From assembly GCA_965140765.1 (NCBI GenBank), contig OZ223309.1, positions 806,001-870,000 on the forward strand: a DNA stretch of 64,000 nt, written 5' to 3'. This stretch comes from Sunxiuqinia sp963678245 (lineage in GTDB: Bacteria; Bacteroidota; Bacteroidia; Bacteroidales; Prolixibacteraceae). This document shows, one piece after another, positions 25,736 to 35,034 of this stretch. The notes under the pieces are model-generated. The model had not been told where the DNA came from. It did not search any database and was given only the letters and a program-made list of their open reading frames with translations. The translations under genes and the position numbers were made by a program. The first letter of the stretch is position 1. Every line of letters begins with the position of its first letter.

Positions 25736-28700
25736 TTAGTATTCACCCCAATGTTTGATGGTGATGTCTTCTAGTGTTTGATTGCAGAAGGCATGAATAA
25801 ATGCACTTGCCACGCGAGCATTGGTAATTAGTGGTACGTTGTAATCGATAGAATTACGACGTATTTTGTAGCCGTTGCTCAGTTCTCGCTTCGAGTAATT
25901 CTTCGGAATATTAACGACAAGGTCAATTTTCTTTTCACGAAGATATTCAACGGTATTCGGGTGTTGATCCTCTTCGTCCGGCCAGTGCAGCATGGTCGAT
26001 TCTACTTTATTTTCACGTAGGAAGCGATGTGTTCCCTCTGTTGCAAAAACATTGTACCCTTTTTTCACCAACAAGCGCGCGCTGTTCAGCATCTCCAGTT
26101 TCGAGCGCGCAGGTCCGGACGAAATCAAGACGTTCTTCTTTGGGAAACTATATCCAACCGAAAGCATTGATTTTAGGATGGCTTCGTAGAAGTTTTCCCC
26201 GATGCAGGCAACCTCTCCGGTCGACGACATGTCAACTCCCAGCACAGGATCGGCATTCAGTAAGCGGGCAAATGAGAATTGTGGCGCTTTCACCCCAACG
26301 TAATCAAGTTCAAATAATGATTTGTCTGGTGTCTGATATGGAACTCCCAGCATGACTTGTGTTGCAAGTTCAATCAGGTTAAACTTCATAACTTTCGAAA
26401 CAAAAGGAAAACTCCGTGAAGCACGAAGGTTACATTCGATCACTTTAATGTCGTTGTCTTTTGCCAGAAATTGCATGTTAAAAGGTCCTGAGATTTCAAG
26501 CGCTTTCGCAATCTCCCTTGAAATCTTCTTGATGCGGCGAATGGTTTCCACATACAATTTCTGTGGAGGGAAAACGATGGTTGCATCTCCAGAGTGAACT
26601 CCGGCAAACTCCACGTGCTCCGAAATAGCATAAGCTACCATTTCTCCTTTATCTGCAACAGCGTCAATTTCAATTTCCTTAGCCAGTTCAATAAATTCGG
26701 AAACAACGACGGGATGCTCTTTTGAAACGTCAGCAGCTAATTGTAAGAAATGCTCCAGTTGTTCCTCGTTTGAAACAACATTCATTGCAGCTCCTGAAAG
26801 CACATATGAAGGACGAATGAGTAGCGGATAACCGACTTCTTCAACAAATTTGTAAATATCGTCAATGCTTGTTAGTTCGTTCCATCTTGGCTGGTCAATA
26901 CCTAGCTCATCCAACAGCGAACTGAACTTTTTACGATCCTCCGCATTGTCAATTTTTTGTGCCGAAGTACCCAGAATTGGAACACTCTGACCAGCGAGTT
27001 TCATTGCAAGGTTGTTTGGTATTTGTCCGCCTACCGAAAGAATAACTCCTTTCGGGTTTTCCAGGTCGATCACATCCATCACACGTTCGAAGGTCAACTC
27101 GTCAAAAAACAAGCGGTCGCAGGTGTCATAATCCGTACTTACTGTTTCCGGATTGTAGTTGATCATGATCGAACGATAACCTTCTTTGCGAATGGTGTTA
27201 ATGGCATTTACTGAACACCAGTCGAACTCAACGGAACTACCAATACGGTAGGCTCCGGAGCCAAGCACAATGACCGATTTATTATCTTTTGGGAACTCGA
27301 TGTCGTGCTCGGTTCCATTATATGTCATGTACAGGTAGTTGGTTTGTGCAGGATATTCACCGGCTAGTGTATCAATTTGTTTGACAACCGGTTTGATGTT
27401 TTTTGCTTTCCGGTGTTCGCGAACTTCCACCAATTTGGCATTCATTTCGCTGTTTGGAGCTTCTAAAACCAAACGAGCTATTTGAAAATCTGAAAAACCT
27501 GCTTTCTTAGCTGAAAGCAACAATTCGTCGCTTAGCTCTTTTAAGCTTTTTGGTTCTTTGAGTTCTTCTTTTAACAGGTGTATTTTATACAGTTTTTGTA
27601 AAAACCAACGGTCAATTTTCGTCTTCTGGTAGATATCTTCAATCGAGTATCCTTTTGCAAACGCAGCTGCGATCGCGAATATACGGCGGTCGGTCGGACG
27701 TGTCAGTTCCTCGTCAATTGCTTCTATTGTAATTTCTTCGTTGTTCGCAACAAACCCATGCATGCCGATTCCAACCATCCGAATTCCTTTCTGAACAGCT
27801 TCCTCAAAGCTTCGTCCAATAGCCATGATCTCGCCAACCGATTTCATGGAGCTACCGATTTGTTTTGAAACACCACTAAACTTGGTCAAATCCCAACGCG
27901 GTATTTTACAAACCACATAGTCCAGTGCAGGTTCAAAGCAGGCGGTTGTAACTTTGGTAACGGAGTTGCTTAGTTCGTGCAAGCCGTAACCCAGTCCTAA
28001 TTTTGCTGCAACAAATGCCAGTGGATATCCGGTGGCTTTCGATGCTAATGCTGATGAACGAGACAAGCGGGCATTGACTTCAATTACGCGGTAATCTTCG
28101 GAGAACGGATCAAGTGCGAACTGAACATTACATTCTCCAATGACGCCGATGTGGCGAATAATTTTGATGGAGATTGCACGGAGCTTATGATATTCGCGAT
28201 TGGATAAGGTTTGTGATGGAGCAACAACAATACTTTCCCCGGTGTGAATTCCCAGAGGGTCAAAGTTTTCCATGTTACAAACGGTAATACAGTTGTCGTA
28301 TTGGTCGCGAACAACCTCATATTCTACTTCTTTCCATCCTTTTAATGACTCTTCAACCAGAATTTGTGGAGAGTAAGAAAATGCGCTTGATGCGAGTTCC
28401 TTCAGCTCTTGATCATTTTTGCAAAAACCACTGCCAAGTCCTCCAAGCGTATAAGCAGCCCGAATAATGATTGGATAACCCAATTTTCTGGCGGCTTCCA
28501 TGGTTTCATTCATATTGACGCAAGCCAGGCTTCGTGGCGTTTTTACTTCAATCTCACCAAGCTTGCCCGCAAAAATCTGGCGGTCTTCCGTATCAATAAT
28601 CGATTGAACCGGAGTTCCAACAACTTCCAGGTTGTATTTTTCAAGAATTCCATTCCGAAATAGATCAACACCACAGTTTAGTGCAGTTTGACCACCAAAG

Positions 28701-28972
28701 GCCAGAAGTATACCATCAGGATTTTCTTTCTTAATTACCTGCTCAACAAAGAAAGCCGTCACAGGTAAAAAGTATATTTTGTCAGCAATTTCCTGAGAGG
28801 TTTGAATGGTCGCAATATTCGGGTTGATCAATACCGTTTCAACACCTTCTTCTTTTAGGGCTTTCAGTGCTTGTGACCCGGAATAGTCAAACTCGCCGGC
28901 TTCACCTATTTTCAATGCTCCTGACCCAAGAACGATTGCTTTTCTTATTCTTTTATTTATCTGGTTACTCAT
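25736..28972 (-). CDS. carB: Carbamoyl-phosphate synthase large subunit
   Basis: 1078 aa, full length. Two homologous ATP-grasp synthetase halves: the first begins VLGSGALKIGEAGEFDYSG, the second VLGSGAYRIGSSVEFDW. The last ~140 residues are the allosteric MGS-like domain (VLISSGPARSKLEMLNSARLL). It makes carbamoyl phosphate from bicarbonate, ATP and the ammonia delivered by CarA, for arginine and pyrimidine synthesis. carA lies 19 bp upstream on the same strand. Confidence 0.97.
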   Translation of the reverse strand: MSNQINKRIRKAIVLGSGALKIGEAGEFDYSGSQALKALKEEGVETVLINPNIATIQTSQEIADKIYFLPVTAFFVEQVIKKENPDGILLAFGGQTALNCGVDLFRNGILEKYNLEVVGTPVQSIIDTEDRQIFAGKLGEIEVKTPRSLACVNMNETMEAARKLGYPIIIRAAYTLGGLGSGFCKNDQELKELASSAFSYSPQILVEESLKGWKEVEYEVVRDQYDNCITVCNMENFDPLGIHTGESIVVAPSQTLSNREYHKLRAISIKIIRHIGVIGECNVQFALDPFSEDYRVIEVNARLSRSSALASKATGYPLAFVAAKLGLGYGLHELSNSVTKVTTACFEPALDYVVCKIPRWDLTKFSGVSKQIGSSMKSVGEIMAIGRSFEEAVQKGIRMVGIGMHGFVANNEEITIEAIDEELTRPTDRRIFAIAAAFAKGYSIEDIYQKTKIDRWFLQKLYKIHLLKEELKEPKSLKELSDELLLSAKKAGFSDFQIARLVLEAPNSEMNAKLVEVREHRKAKNIKPVVKQIDTLAGEYPAQTNYLYMTYNGTEHDIEFPKDNKSVIVLGSGAYRIGSSVEFDWCSVNAINTIRKEGYRSIMINYNPETVSTDYDTCDRLFFDELTFERVMDVIDLENPKGVILSVGGQIPNNLAMKLAGQSVPILGTSAQKIDNAEDRKKFSSLLDELGIDQPRWNELTSIDDIYKFVEEVGYPLLIRPSYVLSGAAMNVVSNEEQLEHFLQLAADVSKEHPVVVSEFIELAKEIEIDAVADKGEMVAYAISEHVEFAGVHSGDATIVFPPQKLYVETIRRIKKISREIAKALEISGPFNMQFLAKDNDIKVIECNLRASRSFPFVSKVMKFNLIELATQVMLGVPYQTPDKSLFELDYVGVKAPQFSFARLLNADPVLGVDMSSTGEVACIGENFYEAILKSMLSVGYSFPKKNVLISSGPARSKLEMLNSARLLVKKGYNVFATEGTHRFLRENKVESTMLHWPDEEDQHPNTVEYLREKKIDLVVNIPKNYSKRELSNGYKIRRNSIDYNVPLITNARVASAFIHAFCNQTLEDITIKHWGEY

Positions 28973-28991
28973 CTTAAGCTGTGTTATTTAA

Positions 28992-30080
28992 TTAGGCTTT
29001 CTGCTTAAATTCAACAATATTCTGGATAAACTCATCAAACAAATACTCTGTATCAACCGGTCCGCTCGAAGCTTCAGGATGAAATTGGGTTGAGAAGAAA
29101 GGTTTGGTTTTGTGCTTGATCCCTTCGTTGGTGTTGTCGTTTACATTCGTAAAAAGCACCTCCCAGTCAGCAGAAAGTGTTTTAGGGTCAATGACGTACC
29201 CGTGATTTTGCGATGTAATAAAACAACGATCAGTACCATTTAATAAAACCGGTTGATTATGGCTGCGGTGTCCGAATTTCAATTTATAGGTTTCGGCTCC
29301 TGCAGCACGAGCAAGAAGTTGATTCCCCAGGCAAATTCCCATAATGGGCTTTTCGTCGTCCATCACCTTTTTTATGTTTTTAACCGTTTCGTCGCAACGG
29401 GCAGGATCACCGGGTCCATTGGAAATGAATACGCCATCGAATTCTTCATCTGACAGGTCGTAATCCCAAGGCACTCGAATGACGGTGGTATTTCGTTCGA
29501 GCAAACAGCGGATGATGTTGTTTTTTACACCACAGTCGATCAGTACGACTTTGTATTCCCCGTTTCCGTAGACTTCCTTTGTTTTTGTACTGGCAACAGC
29601 AACCAGGTTTTCTTTATTCGGATCGTAAAAGTCAATCGGTTCGTCTTCGAACTCAATTTTTCCTAACATGGAGCCTTTCACACGTAAAATTTTTGTTAAA
29701 GCACGTGTGTCAATACCGTAAAGTCCAGGAACCTTCGATTCTTTCAACCAGTCGCCCAAGCTTTTCTCGGCATTCCAGTGACTATATTCTGAAGAGTAAT
29801 CTGAAATGATTAATCCACTGATATGCACTTTGTGTGATTCATAGTGTGCATGGATTCCATCGTTTTGCATATTCTTTGGAACGCCATAATTTCCAATCAT
29901 CGGATAAGTAGAAACTAAAATTTGACCGGTATATGAAGGATCTGTTAAACTTTCAGGATAACCGGTCATAGCCGTGTAAAAAACCACTTCTCCTGCTATC
30001 GATTGATCGTATCCGAAAGATTTTCCTTCAAACCTGGTCCCATCCTCTAAAACCAAACTGACTTTCTTTGCCTGTGTCAT
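28992..30080 (-). CDS. carA: Carbamoyl-phosphate synthase small (glutaminase) subunit
   Basis: 362 aa. N-terminal CarA domain (VLEDGTRFEGKSFGY), then a class I glutamine amidotransferase with nucleophile C250 in MGICLGNQ and the H334/E336 pair in QFHPEASSGP. It hydrolyses glutamine and channels ammonia to CarB. It is the first gene of carAB, divergent from argR. The leader of ~160 nt carries a tiny ORF and an intrinsic terminator, suggesting attenuation. Confidence 0.97.
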   Translation of the reverse strand: MTQAKKVSLVLEDGTRFEGKSFGYDQSIAGEVVFYTAMTGYPESLTDPSYTGQILVSTYPMIGNYGVPKNMQNDGIHAHYESHKVHISGLIISDYSSEYSHWNAEKSLGDWLKESKVPGLYGIDTRALTKILRVKGSMLGKIEFEDEPIDFYDPNKENLVAVASTKTKEVYGNGEYKVVLIDCGVKNNIIRCLLERNTTVIRVPWDYDLSDEEFDGVFISNGPGDPARCDETVKNIKKVMDDEKPIMGICLGNQLLARAAGAETYKLKFGHRSHNQPVLLNGTDRCFITSQNHGYVIDPKTLSADWEVLFTNVNDNTNEGIKHKTKPFFSTQFHPEASSGPVDTEYLFDEFIQNIVEFKQKA

Positions 30081-30101
30081 TATAATAATCGCTTATTGAT
30101 T

Positions 30102-30143
30102 AAAAAAAATGCGTCTGACTACCAAAAGTAGGGCAAACGCATT
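30102..30143 (-). terminator. Terminator hairpin in the carA leader (putative attenuator)
   Basis: On the minus strand, arms at 30134-30143 and 30108-30117 form a 10-bp stem with one G-U pair. An inner CTAC/GTAG stem closes the loop, and eight Ts follow (complement of 30102-30109). It ends only 22 nt before the carA ATG and points toward carA, so it cannot serve argR. Its placement fits conditional termination. Confidence 0.65.
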
Positions 30144-30167
30144 GTGCTTATTTCGTTTATAAAATAT

Positions 30168-30209
30168 CTATTCTTCACCGTCATATTTTAATACTTCGAG
30201 AACGTTCAT
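30168..30209 (-). CDS. Putative 13-codon leader peptide of carAB
   Basis: MNVLEVLKYDGEE and TAG. AGAGGAG lies upstream, but 13 nt from the ATG, longer than ideal. The stop codon is 25 nt before the terminator hairpin. There is no run of arginine codons, so a classical arginine-codon attenuator is not supported; coupling of ribosome and polymerase, as in pyrBI, would be possible. It may be chance. Confidence 0.3.
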   Translation of the reverse strand: MNVLEVLKYDGEE

Positions 30210-30245
30210 TTCGGTTAAATGTCTCCTCTTTGAACAATCCGGGTA

Positions 30246-30253
30246 CAAAAATA
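30246..30253 (-). promoter_or_regulatory. Candidate -7 box of carA
   Basis: TATTTTTG on the minus strand matches TAnnTTTG; start expected near 30239. No clear -33 element. Confidence 0.45.
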
Positions 30254-30274
30254 GAAATAATTCTGGAATTAGAA

Positions 30275-30304
30275 TTTGTATTTTATAAAAAATGCATATT
30301 TTTG
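30275..30304 (+). promoter_or_regulatory. argR promoter
   Basis: TTTG (30275-30278), 18 nt, TATTTTTG (30297-30304): a good Bacteroidota -33/-7 pair. Start near 30311, 19 nt before the argR ATG. Confidence 0.7.
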
Positions 30305-30329
30305 CAAAGGTATTGAATATATATACAAA
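30291..30329 (+). promoter_or_regulatory. Two tandem ARG boxes (ArgR operator)
   Basis: Compared by eye with the E. coli ARG box WNTGAATWWWWATTCANW, 30312-30329 agrees at 17 of 18 positions and 30291-30308 at 15 of 18. The boxes are 3 bp apart, the spacing used by ArgR hexamers. The left box covers the -7 element, so ArgR binding should repress argR and perhaps influence divergent carA. Confidence 0.65.
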
Positions 30330-30812
30330 ATGAAAAATCGTACGAAAAGGCAATTGGCTATAAAAAAAATCATTACAACCAATGAAATTAGTAGTCAGGA
30401 AGAGTTGCTTGGAAAATTAAAAGAAGAAGACTTTGATTTGACACAAGCCACCTTGTCACGCGATTTGAAAATTTTGAAAGTGGCAAAAGTTTCACATTCC
30501 AAAAGGGGATATGTTTATGTTATTCCTGAAGGGGTGAGCGTAGAGCCACAACATGAAAATACACGGGTGAATTTTTTGGTGGATGGATTTCGGGATTTAC
30601 GATTTTCCGGAAATCTGGCCGTTTTAAGAACCCGCCCCGGATATGCCAGTAGTTTGGCTGCGGTTTTAGACAATGCCGATCCGTATGAGATTATAGGAAC
30701 CATTGCTGGAGATGACACGATTTTGTTGGTGATGAGAGAAGGAGTGACATCAAGCGATTTAATTAATAGTTTGATACTGGTGATGCCAAAGCTGGAAGAC
30801 AAGTTAGGATAG
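30330..30812 (+). CDS. argR: Arginine repressor
   Basis: 160 aa from the ATG at 30330; an upstream in-frame ATG at 30276 lies before the predicted transcription start. N-terminal winged helix: QLAIKKIITTNEISSQEELLGKLKEEDF with the recognition helix QATLSRDLK. C-terminal arginine-binding trimer domain: RTRPGYASSLAAVLDNADPYEIIGTIAGDDTILLV, including the conserved GT.AGDDT. It represses arginine synthesis when arginine is bound. It is the first gene of the long arg/pro operon and is probably autoregulated through two ARG boxes. Confidence 0.95.
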   Translation: MKNRTKRQLAIKKIITTNEISSQEELLGKLKEEDFDLTQATLSRDLKILKVAKVSHSKRGYVYVIPEGVSVEPQHENTRVNFLVDGFRDLRFSGNLAVLRTRPGYASSLAAVLDNADPYEIIGTIAGDDTILLVMREGVTSSDLINSLILVMPKLEDKLG

Positions 30813-30830
30813 TGGATGGAAATTGACTAA

Positions 30831-31577
30831 ATGAAAGACATTAAAAATATTATAGTTTCAGCAGCTAATGTTGCTCACTTGCCATATGTTTCCCGGATTA
30901 ATGATAGTATTGATCTGGCTTCGAAAGAGCGGGGAACCGGTATTGCTCGTCGTTCAGACGAATATATTACAAATAAGATTATGGAAGGTAAAGCAATTAT
31001 TGCTTTAGAGGGAGAGCTGTTTGCCGGATTTTGCTACATTGAGTCTTGGGGACACAATCGATTTGTAGCCAACTCAGGGCTGATTGTGGTGAATGATTAC
31101 CGTGGAATTGGATTGGCAAGGGAAATCAAAAAGAAGGCGTTTGAATTATCGCGCACGAAATTTCCTAATGCTAAAATATTTGGATTGACAACAGGTCTTG
31201 CGGTAATGAAGATTAACCATGAATTGGGTTATCGTCCGGTAACTTTTTCGGAGTTGACGACAGACGAGAGTTTCTGGAAAGGATGTCAGAGTTGCGTGAA
31301 CTATGATATTTTAACCCGGACAGGTCGTTCAAAGTGTTTGTGTACAGGCATGTTGTTCGATCCGGCTTGGGAAAAGAAACCAGAGAAAGATAAGGCACAG
31401 AAAGAAGAGAAACCCAAGAGGAGCTCTTTAATGGAGATGATAGGCAAGTTAAAGTCAAAATCAAATTCAAACTCCAACGGAAAAGACTCTGGTATTAGCA
31501 TGTTTAAAAGAATAAAACAAAATATTAGTGATGGCACTGTCTCAGCAGTCATTTTAGGATTAATTTTCTTTAAATGA
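30831..31577 (+). CDS. GNAT acyltransferase, likely first enzyme of arginine synthesis
   Basis: 248 aa. Residues ~1-150 form a GNAT domain: GKAIIALEGELFAGFCYIESW, then IVVNDYRGIGLAREIKKKAF with the acyl-CoA loop. A cysteine group (CQSC, CLC) follows. The last ~70 residues form a lysine/glutamate/serine-rich tail ending in a hydrophobic stretch (TVSAVILGLIFFK), unusual for GNATs. It starts 18 bp after argR and precedes argG. No argA or argJ gene is present in the cluster, so this is the best candidate for N-acylating glutamate. With a succinyl-type ArgF' downstream, the acyl group is probably succinyl. This is inference. Confidence 0.75.
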   Translation: MKDIKNIIVSAANVAHLPYVSRINDSIDLASKERGTGIARRSDEYITNKIMEGKAIIALEGELFAGFCYIESWGHNRFVANSGLIVVNDYRGIGLAREIKKKAFELSRTKFPNAKIFGLTTGLAVMKINHELGYRPVTFSELTTDESFWKGCQSCVNYDILTRTGRSKCLCTGMLFDPAWEKKPEKDKAQKEEKPKRSSLMEMIGKLKSKSNSNSNGKDSGISMFKRIKQNISDGTVSAVILGLIFFK

Positions 31578-31686
31578 TAACTCCTTAGATTGTAACCAGT
31601 CGATGGAAAATAAGGTTAGTAAAGTTGTAAGTTTTCAGTAGAAATGCCGATTTGGTGTCATCACTTCTTTAAAAAAATATATTGAG

Positions 31687-32880
31687 ATGAAAGAAAAAGT
31701 AGTATTAGCATACAGTGGTGGTTTGGATACTTCCTTTTGTGCGAAGTATTTGTCAGTGGAAAAAAACTTAGAAGTCTACACAGCAATTGCTAATACCGGT
31801 GGTTTTGGCTCCGAAGAACTGAAAGATATTGAAAAGAAGGCTTATGAGTTGGGATCAGCAAAGCACGTGACGCTGGATGTTACCGATACTTATTATAGCA
31901 AATGTATTCGTTATATGGTATATGGCAATGTGCTGCGGAACAATACCTATCCCATTTCAGTGAGTTCGGAGCGTGTTTTTCAAGCCATTGCCATTATTGA
32001 ATATGCAAAAAAAATTGGGGCGAAATATGTAGCCCACGGCAGCACGGGAGCGGGTAACGACCAGGTACGTTTCGACCTGACCTTTGAAGTATTGGCTCCC
32101 GATATTGAAATATTGACCCCAACGCGCGACTTGCAATTAACGCGCGAAGCCGAGATCAATTACCTGAAAGAACATGGAGTTGAAGCCGACTGGTCAAAAA
32201 TGGCCTACTCGATCAACAAAGGGCTTTGGGGAACAAGTATTGGCGGAAGAGAAACACTGACTTCGGAACAAACGCTGCCGGAAGATGCGTACCCGTCACA
32301 ATTAAAAGAAAAAGAAGAAAAAGAGATCACACTTGATTTTGTTGAAGGTGAATTAAAGGGTGTTGACGGCAAAAAATATTACAATACAGTAGATGCCATT
32401 CGCGCCTTGGAGGCTATTGCCGGGCCATATGCGATTGGTCGTGACATGCATATTGGAGACACGATTATCGGGATCAAAGGGCGCGTTGGCTTTGAGGCTG
32501 CGGCACCGATGTTGATCATTAAGGCACACCAAATGCTCGAAAAACATACACTAACGAAATGGCAAATGTATTGGAAAGAACAGCTGTCCAATTGGTATGG
32601 TATGTTTTTACACGAGTCGCTTTACCTTGATCCGGTGATGCGCGACATTGAGAAATTTCTCGAAAATACGCAGCAAACAGTAACCGGTAAGGTGATCATT
32701 AAGCTGAAACCATACCAATTTGTGTTAGTGGGCGTTGAATCAGAATATGATTTGATGAAATCCGACTTTGGAGAATATGGCGAAATGAATAAAGCCTGGA
32801 CCAGTCAAGATGTGAAAGGCTTTACGAAGATATTAGGTACATCGCTGAAAATATACAACTCAGTGAATAAGAAATTTTAA
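31687..32880 (+). CDS. argG: Argininosuccinate synthase
   Basis: 397 aa. The ATP pyrophosphatase P-loop AYSGGLDTSF is at the N-terminus, followed by VAHGSTGAGNDQVRFDLTF and GRVGFEAAAPMLI. It joins citrulline and aspartate using ATP. In the succinyl pathway the succinyl group must be removed first by a deacylase not found in the window. It starts 109 bp after the GNAT gene and precedes argC by 15 bp. Confidence 0.96.
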   Translation: MKEKVVLAYSGGLDTSFCAKYLSVEKNLEVYTAIANTGGFGSEELKDIEKKAYELGSAKHVTLDVTDTYYSKCIRYMVYGNVLRNNTYPISVSSERVFQAIAIIEYAKKIGAKYVAHGSTGAGNDQVRFDLTFEVLAPDIEILTPTRDLQLTREAEINYLKEHGVEADWSKMAYSINKGLWGTSIGGRETLTSEQTLPEDAYPSQLKEKEEKEITLDFVEGELKGVDGKKYYNTVDAIRALEAIAGPYAIGRDMHIGDTIIGIKGRVGFEAAAPMLIIKAHQMLEKHTLTKWQMYWKEQLSNWYGMFLHESLYLDPVMRDIEKFLENTQQTVTGKVIIKLKPYQFVLVGVESEYDLMKSDFGEYGEMNKAWTSQDVKGFTKILGTSLKIYNSVNKKF

Positions 32881-32895
32881 TTCGGAGTAGAACAT

Positions 32896-33864
32896 ATGAT
32901 TCAAGTAGGAATAATAGGAGGAGCAGGATATACAGCCGGTGAGCTGATCCGAATTTTGTTGAACCATCCAGAAGCAGAAATCGCTTTTGTTCAAAGTAAC
33001 AGCAATGCAGGAAACCCAATCGAACAAGTACATTGCGATTTGATCGGGGAGTCAAGTTTAACGTTTATTGCAGAACCTGACTTTGGCAAAGCTGACGTTA
33101 TCTTCCTGTGTATGGGACACGGAAAATCAAAAGAATTCATAGAAAATAATTCAATACCAGCATCAATTCGAATTATCGATTTGAGTCATGACTACCGGTT
33201 AAAGGCTGAAGGAAATGACTTTATTTATGGATTACCTGAAATCAATCGGGAGGCAATTCGTTCATCGAAACGAATTGCTAATCCCGGCTGTTTCGCAACG
33301 GGGATTCAGTTGGCCGTTTTACCTTTGGCTGCTGCCGGATTATTGGAAGATGAAGTGCATGTGACTGCCATTACCGGATCTACTGGGGCTGGGCAGGCAC
33401 CAAGCCGCACCTCGCATTTTAGCTGGCGAAACAGTAATGTCTCGGTTTATAAAGCATTTCAGCATCAGCATTTGGGCGAAATTGGCCAAAGTTTTAAGCA
33501 GTTACAGGAATCATTTGATTTTGATATCAATTTTGTACCGGTTCGCGGAAATCATACAAGAGGTATTTTTGCTTCTGTTTACACTGACTATAAAGGAACA
33601 GTTGAAGAAGCTGTAAAATTATACGAAGACTTTTATGTCGATCATCCGTTTGTATTTGTGACTCATGAGAATCCGGATGTGAAGCAAGTGGTTAATACCA
33701 ACAAGGCCGTGCTTCATATTGAAAAACATGGTAGCAAATTGCTGATATTGAGTGTTACCGATAACTTATTGAAAGGCGCATCCGGGCAAGCTGTTCAGAA
33801 TATGAATCTGATGTTTGGTCTCGATGAAAAGGCAGGATTGAATTTAAAACCGGTTGCATTTTAA
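32896..33864 (+). CDS. argC: N-acyl-gamma-glutamyl-phosphate reductase
   Basis: 322 aa. NADP-binding IIGGAGYTAGELIRIL at the N-terminus and catalytic C132 in IANPGCFATG. GSTGAGQAPS and VPVRGNHTRGI are family marks. It reduces the acyl-glutamyl phosphate made by ArgB to the semialdehyde. It lies 15 bp after argG, with 12 bp to argD. The substrate is expected to be the succinyl form in this organism. Confidence 0.95.
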   Translation: MIQVGIIGGAGYTAGELIRILLNHPEAEIAFVQSNSNAGNPIEQVHCDLIGESSLTFIAEPDFGKADVIFLCMGHGKSKEFIENNSIPASIRIIDLSHDYRLKAEGNDFIYGLPEINREAIRSSKRIANPGCFATGIQLAVLPLAAAGLLEDEVHVTAITGSTGAGQAPSRTSHFSWRNSNVSVYKAFQHQHLGEIGQSFKQLQESFDFDINFVPVRGNHTRGIFASVYTDYKGTVEEAVKLYEDFYVDHPFVFVTHENPDVKQVVNTNKAVLHIEKHGSKLLILSVTDNLLKGASGQAVQNMNLMFGLDEKAGLNLKPVAF

Positions 33865-33876
33865 AATACGCTTATT

Positions 33877-35022
33877 ATGAATTTATTCGATGTATATCCA
33901 TTATTTGATATTACTCCAGTGAAAGCCGAAGGGTGTCATGTATGGGATGATGCTGGCAACAAGTACCTCGATTTATATGGGGGACATGCGGTTATTTCTG
34001 TTGGACATAGTCATCCGGTTTATGTTTCTAAAATTACTGAGCAGCTGGAGCAAATTGGTTTTTACAGCAATTCGGTAAAAATTCCACAACAAAAGCAGTT
34101 GGCCGATCAGTTGGGTGAGCTTTCAGGTTTTGACGATTATCAGCTATTTTTATGCAACTCCGGAGCAGAGGCCAATGAGAATGCACTGAAACTTGCTTCA
34201 TTTGTAACCGAACGCAAAAAAGTGATTAGCTTTAAAAAGGGCTTTCATGGACGTACTTCGGCGGTGGTTTCGGTAACCGATAATCCAAAGATTATTGCAC
34301 CGATTAATGAGAATAAAAATGCGGTGATTTTGCCGCTAAACGATATCGAACAAGTTAAGCAACACTTACAAGCGAAAGATGTAGCGGCTGTTATTGTTGA
34401 AGGAATCCAGGGGATTGGAGGTATCCATGTGCCTGACCCTGATTTTATTCAAAAATTGTCCGACCTTTGCAGTCAATTTGGGTCATTGCTTATTTTGGAT
34501 GAAATTCAATCAGGTTATGGACGAAGTGGAAAGTTTTTTGCATTTCAATATACTGATGTTCATCCGGATATTATTACCATGGCTAAGGGAATGGGAAATG
34601 GATTTCCAATTGGGGGAGTGTTGATTAGCCCTGAATATAAGCCCTGGTATGGAATGTTAGGAACTACCTTTGGAGGCAATTATTTGGCTTGTGCTGCCGG
34701 CAACGCCGTTTTAGAAATCATGAAACAGGAACAGTTGGTTGAAAATGCCGCGAAAGTTGGTGCCTATCTGATTGAAAAATTGGCTCAATTTGAAGAAATT
34801 AAAGAAGTACGCGGAAAAGGCTTGATGATTGGGATGGAGTTTGAAGCAGAAATAAAGCCTATTCGCCAAAAATTACTGTTCGAAGAAAAGATATTTACGG
34901 GAGTTTCGGGAGCACGTATTATTCGGTTACTTCCTCCGTTGAATTTAACAATGAAACAGGCGGATTACTTTTTAGAAAAATTTGCAAAAGTATTGAATGA
35001 ATTAGCTGTTCATTCAAACTAA
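33877..35022 (+). CDS. argD: N-acylornithine aminotransferase
   Basis: 381 aa, class III PLP aminotransferase. LDLYGGHAVISVGHSHP, FCNSGAEANENALKLA-type cofactor site, LILDEIQSGYGRSGKFFAF, and the PLP lysine in MAKGMGNGFPIGG. It converts the acyl-glutamate semialdehyde to acyl-ornithine with glutamate as amino donor. It lies 12 bp after argC and 12 bp before proC. Confidence 0.95.
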   Translation: MNLFDVYPLFDITPVKAEGCHVWDDAGNKYLDLYGGHAVISVGHSHPVYVSKITEQLEQIGFYSNSVKIPQQKQLADQLGELSGFDDYQLFLCNSGAEANENALKLASFVTERKKVISFKKGFHGRTSAVVSVTDNPKIIAPINENKNAVILPLNDIEQVKQHLQAKDVAAVIVEGIQGIGGIHVPDPDFIQKLSDLCSQFGSLLILDEIQSGYGRSGKFFAFQYTDVHPDIITMAKGMGNGFPIGGVLISPEYKPWYGMLGTTFGGNYLACAAGNAVLEIMKQEQLVENAAKVGAYLIEKLAQFEEIKEVRGKGLMIGMEFEAEIKPIRQKLLFEEKIFTGVSGARIIRLLPPLNLTMKQADYFLEKFAKVLNELAVHSN

Positions 35023-35034
35023 AAGATACAAAAA

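Noticed and set aside
30276..30329. Longer argR with 18 extra N-terminal residues
   Set aside because: The upstream ATG lies before the predicted transcription start and inside the promoter; the ATG at 30330 gives the normal ArgR N-terminus.
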